64,000 nt of DNA, from contig JAILWY010000001.1 in NCBI GenBank assembly GCA_022113835.1, positions 11,586,501 to 11,650,500 on the forward strand, in the 5' to 3' direction. This document shows, piece by piece, positions 62,291 to 64,000 of the stretch. Within the stretch, counting starts at the first letter, position 1. The number at the start of each line of letters is the position of its first letter. Made by a program: the position numbers and the translations under genes. The notes beneath the pieces were generated by a model. That model saw only the letters and a list, made by a program, of their open reading frames with translations. It searched no databases and was not told where the DNA came from. Origin of the DNA: Atopsyche davidsoni (lineage: Eukaryota; Arthropoda; Insecta; Trichoptera; Hydrobiosidae).

Positions 62291-62365
62291 GGCTCGTTAG
62301 CATAGTTGGATAAATGCACCGGCCATGAAAGCTTGGGGATGTGGGTTCGAATCCCTCACAAGTCA
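62291..62365 (+). tRNA. tRNA-like sequence, unit 5
   Basis: Identical to the copy at 60691. Confidence 0.6.
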
Positions 62366-62691
62366 CGATGATATTTTCTGAGAGTTTTCTTTAATCGTTT
62401 TCAATGTGTGAAAAAATATGCTTAATCACATAAACATACTAATACCTGCATGGGTAAATAAATACGCATCCTGATTAACATTAATCCAATTTAATATAAA
62501 TAGAATGGTGCGCGTCTCGGCTAAACATCAATAGATTTTAAAAATAATAATAACCATATTTGGATATAAAAATGCTTCACTTGTTACTTTAATTAAGTCC
62601 AGTGTTTGCAAATCATTAAATATTGATTAGCCTGGGCATATTGGTTCATATGTAGATTATGATTATTAAAAAATTCTCACTAAATTGCAGT

Positions 62692-62766
62692 GGCTCGTTA
62701 GCATAGTTGGATAAATGCACCGGCCATGAAAGCTTGGGGATGTGGGTTCGAATCCCTCACAAGTCA
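62692..62766 (+). tRNA. tRNA-like sequence, unit 6
   Basis: Identical to the copy at 60691; the single extra A of the array lies 22 bases upstream in this unit. Confidence 0.6.
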
Positions 62767-63091
62767 CGATGATATTTTCTGAGAGTTTTCTTTAATCGTT
62801 TTCAATGTGTGAAAAAATATGCTTAATCACATAAACATACTAATACCTGCATGGGTAAATAAATACGCATCCTGATTAACATTAATCCAATTTAATATAA
62901 ATAGAATGGTGCGCGTCTCGGCTAAACATCAATAGATTTTAAAAATAATAATAACCATATTTGGATATAAAAATGCTTCACTTGTTACTTTAATTAAGTC
63001 CAGTGTTTGCAAATCATTAAATATTGATTAGCCTGGGCATATTGGTTCATATGTAGATTATGATTATTAAAAATTCTCACTAAATTGCAGT

Positions 63092-63166
63092 GGCTCGTTA
63101 GCATAGTTGGATAAATGCACCGGCCATGAAAGCTTGGGGATGTGGGTTCGAATCCCTCACAAGTCA
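63092..63166 (+). tRNA. tRNA-like sequence, unit 7 (truncated unit)
   Basis: Identical to the copy at 60691; the unit itself ends at 63230, before the usual 3' part. Confidence 0.6.
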
Positions 63167-63230
63167 CGATGATATTTTCTGAGAGTTTTCTTTAATCGTT
63201 TTCAATGTGTGAAAAAATATGCTTAATCAC

Positions 63231-63244
63231 ATGAATATTTTTTC
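63231..63244. repeat. Right 14-bp direct repeat flanking the array
   Basis: ATGAATATTTTTTC directly after the truncated last unit, whose sequence stops at CTTAATCAC. Confidence 0.75.
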
Positions 63245-64000
63245 CTTGTCGTTTCATGTGTTTCAATACTTCATAAATTTGTATCTCTGTATTTGATCTC
63301 AAAATGTTATGCGTAAATCTTTTACGGGTTCTGGTCACGGACAATTCTATTTAACCAAAAGTATATTGGAGTATTTTCAACCCATTTTTTTTAATATTAC
63401 CCGACTAAAAACACGCTAGTTTAAAGACTTTCCATTTAAATTATCTACTCCCACCCATAGGGTTTACATGAAAAAGTACTATTTACCGAGGAGAAATGAT
63501 TTTTAACCAAACTACATGCAGGTTTTTGTGGTGTATAAAAAGAAAGTGCTGTGTTACATTTATATTCCATGCGTAATACAAATAAATAATTAGACATTGA
63601 GTTTACTCAGTGCTCGTGCTATTTAGTTAACTACAATCATCTTTGGAGAAGAATTTCTGCAAATCGTAAATTCGTTCGTGTATTGTTTGTTTCATAAACT
63701 TTTGTTGTCAAGGAAAAACAGACAAACCAATTAGATTTCACTTCATATCTTTGAGAAAGTACTAAAACGTTGTTTATATTCAGCATTTTTTAAATACCTG
63801 TCCAATTAAGGTGTTTGTTATCAGGTAAATTCATTACTGATAGCATTAGTGAACATATTGACGTTTACAGTGTCATTATAAAGTTCAAGGTTATAAAGTC
63901 ATTTAGATAATAGTCGAAAAACACGAATTTAACAATATTTAATAGACTAATTGGAATTTCAGTCGCCTACGGTGGCTAAAATTCTAAGCTTAGTGTTCTT
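63245..64000. other. AT-rich right edge, no gene recognised
   Basis: No coding exon, RNA gene or repeat recognised in the last 750 bases. Confidence 0.5.

Larger units (their letters stand above)
60210..63230. repeat. 3-kb array of 400-bp tRNA-like units led by one inverted unit
   Basis: One unit in inverted orientation (about 60210-60585) is followed by seven plus-orientation units. The marker TGTTTGCAAATCATTAAA starts at 60603, 61003, 61403, 61803, 62203, 62603 and 63004, so the period is 400 bp with a single 1-base insertion. The units appear identical apart from that. Each full unit holds a tRNA-like sequence, the CGTTTTCAATGTGTGAAAAA tail shared with the 31.7-kb element, and a 21-base linker (60901-60921) found only between plus units. 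The array is flanked by a 14-bp direct repeat (60196-60209, 63231-63244). Confidence 0.95.

Noticed and set aside
60691..63166. A genuine cluster of functional tRNA-Ser genes
   Set aside because: Pol III boxes are perfect, but position 33 is A, the anticodon stem has a mismatch and a G-U pair, and the T stem has a U-U mismatch; this fits a tRNA-derived repeat better.
60603..63230. CRISPR-like regular repeats
   Set aside because: Units are 400 bp, identical throughout and eukaryotic in context; there are no short repeats with unique spacers.

Overview
This is a window of AT-rich eukaryotic nuclear DNA, almost certainly from an insect. It has small exons with GT/GC...AG introns, an insect chemosensory ionotropic receptor, abundant DNA transposons, Penelope-like and LTR remnants, tRNA-derived repeats and (AT)n tracts. 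I cannot fix the order of insect from the sequence. There are no prokaryotic features, rRNA genes or CRISPR arrays.

Four protein-coding genes can be reconstructed exon by exon with consistent reading phase. (1) UFSP2, minus strand, 15583-19631, 10 exons, 590 aa: the Ufm1-specific cysteine protease. (2) An Ir76b-type ionotropic receptor co-receptor, minus strand, 22655-30905, 8 exons, 549 aa; the phase only closes if one intron uses a GC donor. (3) LRRC56, plus strand, 34647-39666, 10 coding exons, 589 aa: a cilium/flagellum assembly factor. (4) An EPHX3/EPHX4-like alpha/beta-hydrolase epoxide hydrolase, plus strand, 40886-45899, 6 exons, 337 aa, which also needs a GC-AG intron. The four genes belong to unrelated pathways (UFMylation, chemosensation, cilia, lipid epoxide metabolism); the arrangement looks like ordinary neighbourhood rather than a functional cluster.

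Region by region: 1-15.5 kb is gene-poor and rich in repeats. It holds a fold-back element at the left edge, a heat-shock-element cluster, a decayed Tc1/mariner-like transposase, a mosaic of repeats at 8.8-11 kb, a broken FLYWCH-like ORF at 12.5-13.4 kb and a few orphan exon-like segments. 15.5-31 kb carries UFSP2 and Ir76b; between and inside them lie a TA-flanked MITE in the UFSP2 promoter, a hammerhead-ribozyme-like motif, two LTR-retrotransposon pieces and an (AT)n palindrome. 31.4-31.9 kb holds a Penelope-like 5' fragment and a tRNA-like TIR element. 34.6-46 kb carries LRRC56 and the epoxide hydrolase, whose introns contain a piggyBac-derived element, a LINE fragment, a second Penelope-like fragment and a short hAT. 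47-50.1 kb is a 280-bp tandem array interrupted by a 1.29-kb hAT and ending at a GC-rich promoter-like segment. 50.3-60 kb is a gene desert. 60.2-63.2 kb is a striking 3-kb array of nearly identical 400-bp units, each carrying a tRNA-like sequence with perfect A and B boxes and an immediate TTTT terminator; the array begins with an inverted unit and is bracketed by a 14-bp direct repeat.

The observations most worth following are the tRNA-like 400-bp array with insertion-type flanks, the hammerhead/Penelope family scattered over the window, the two GC-AG introns that rescue reading phase in conserved genes, and the 280-bp array whose last unit runs into a promoter-like sequence.
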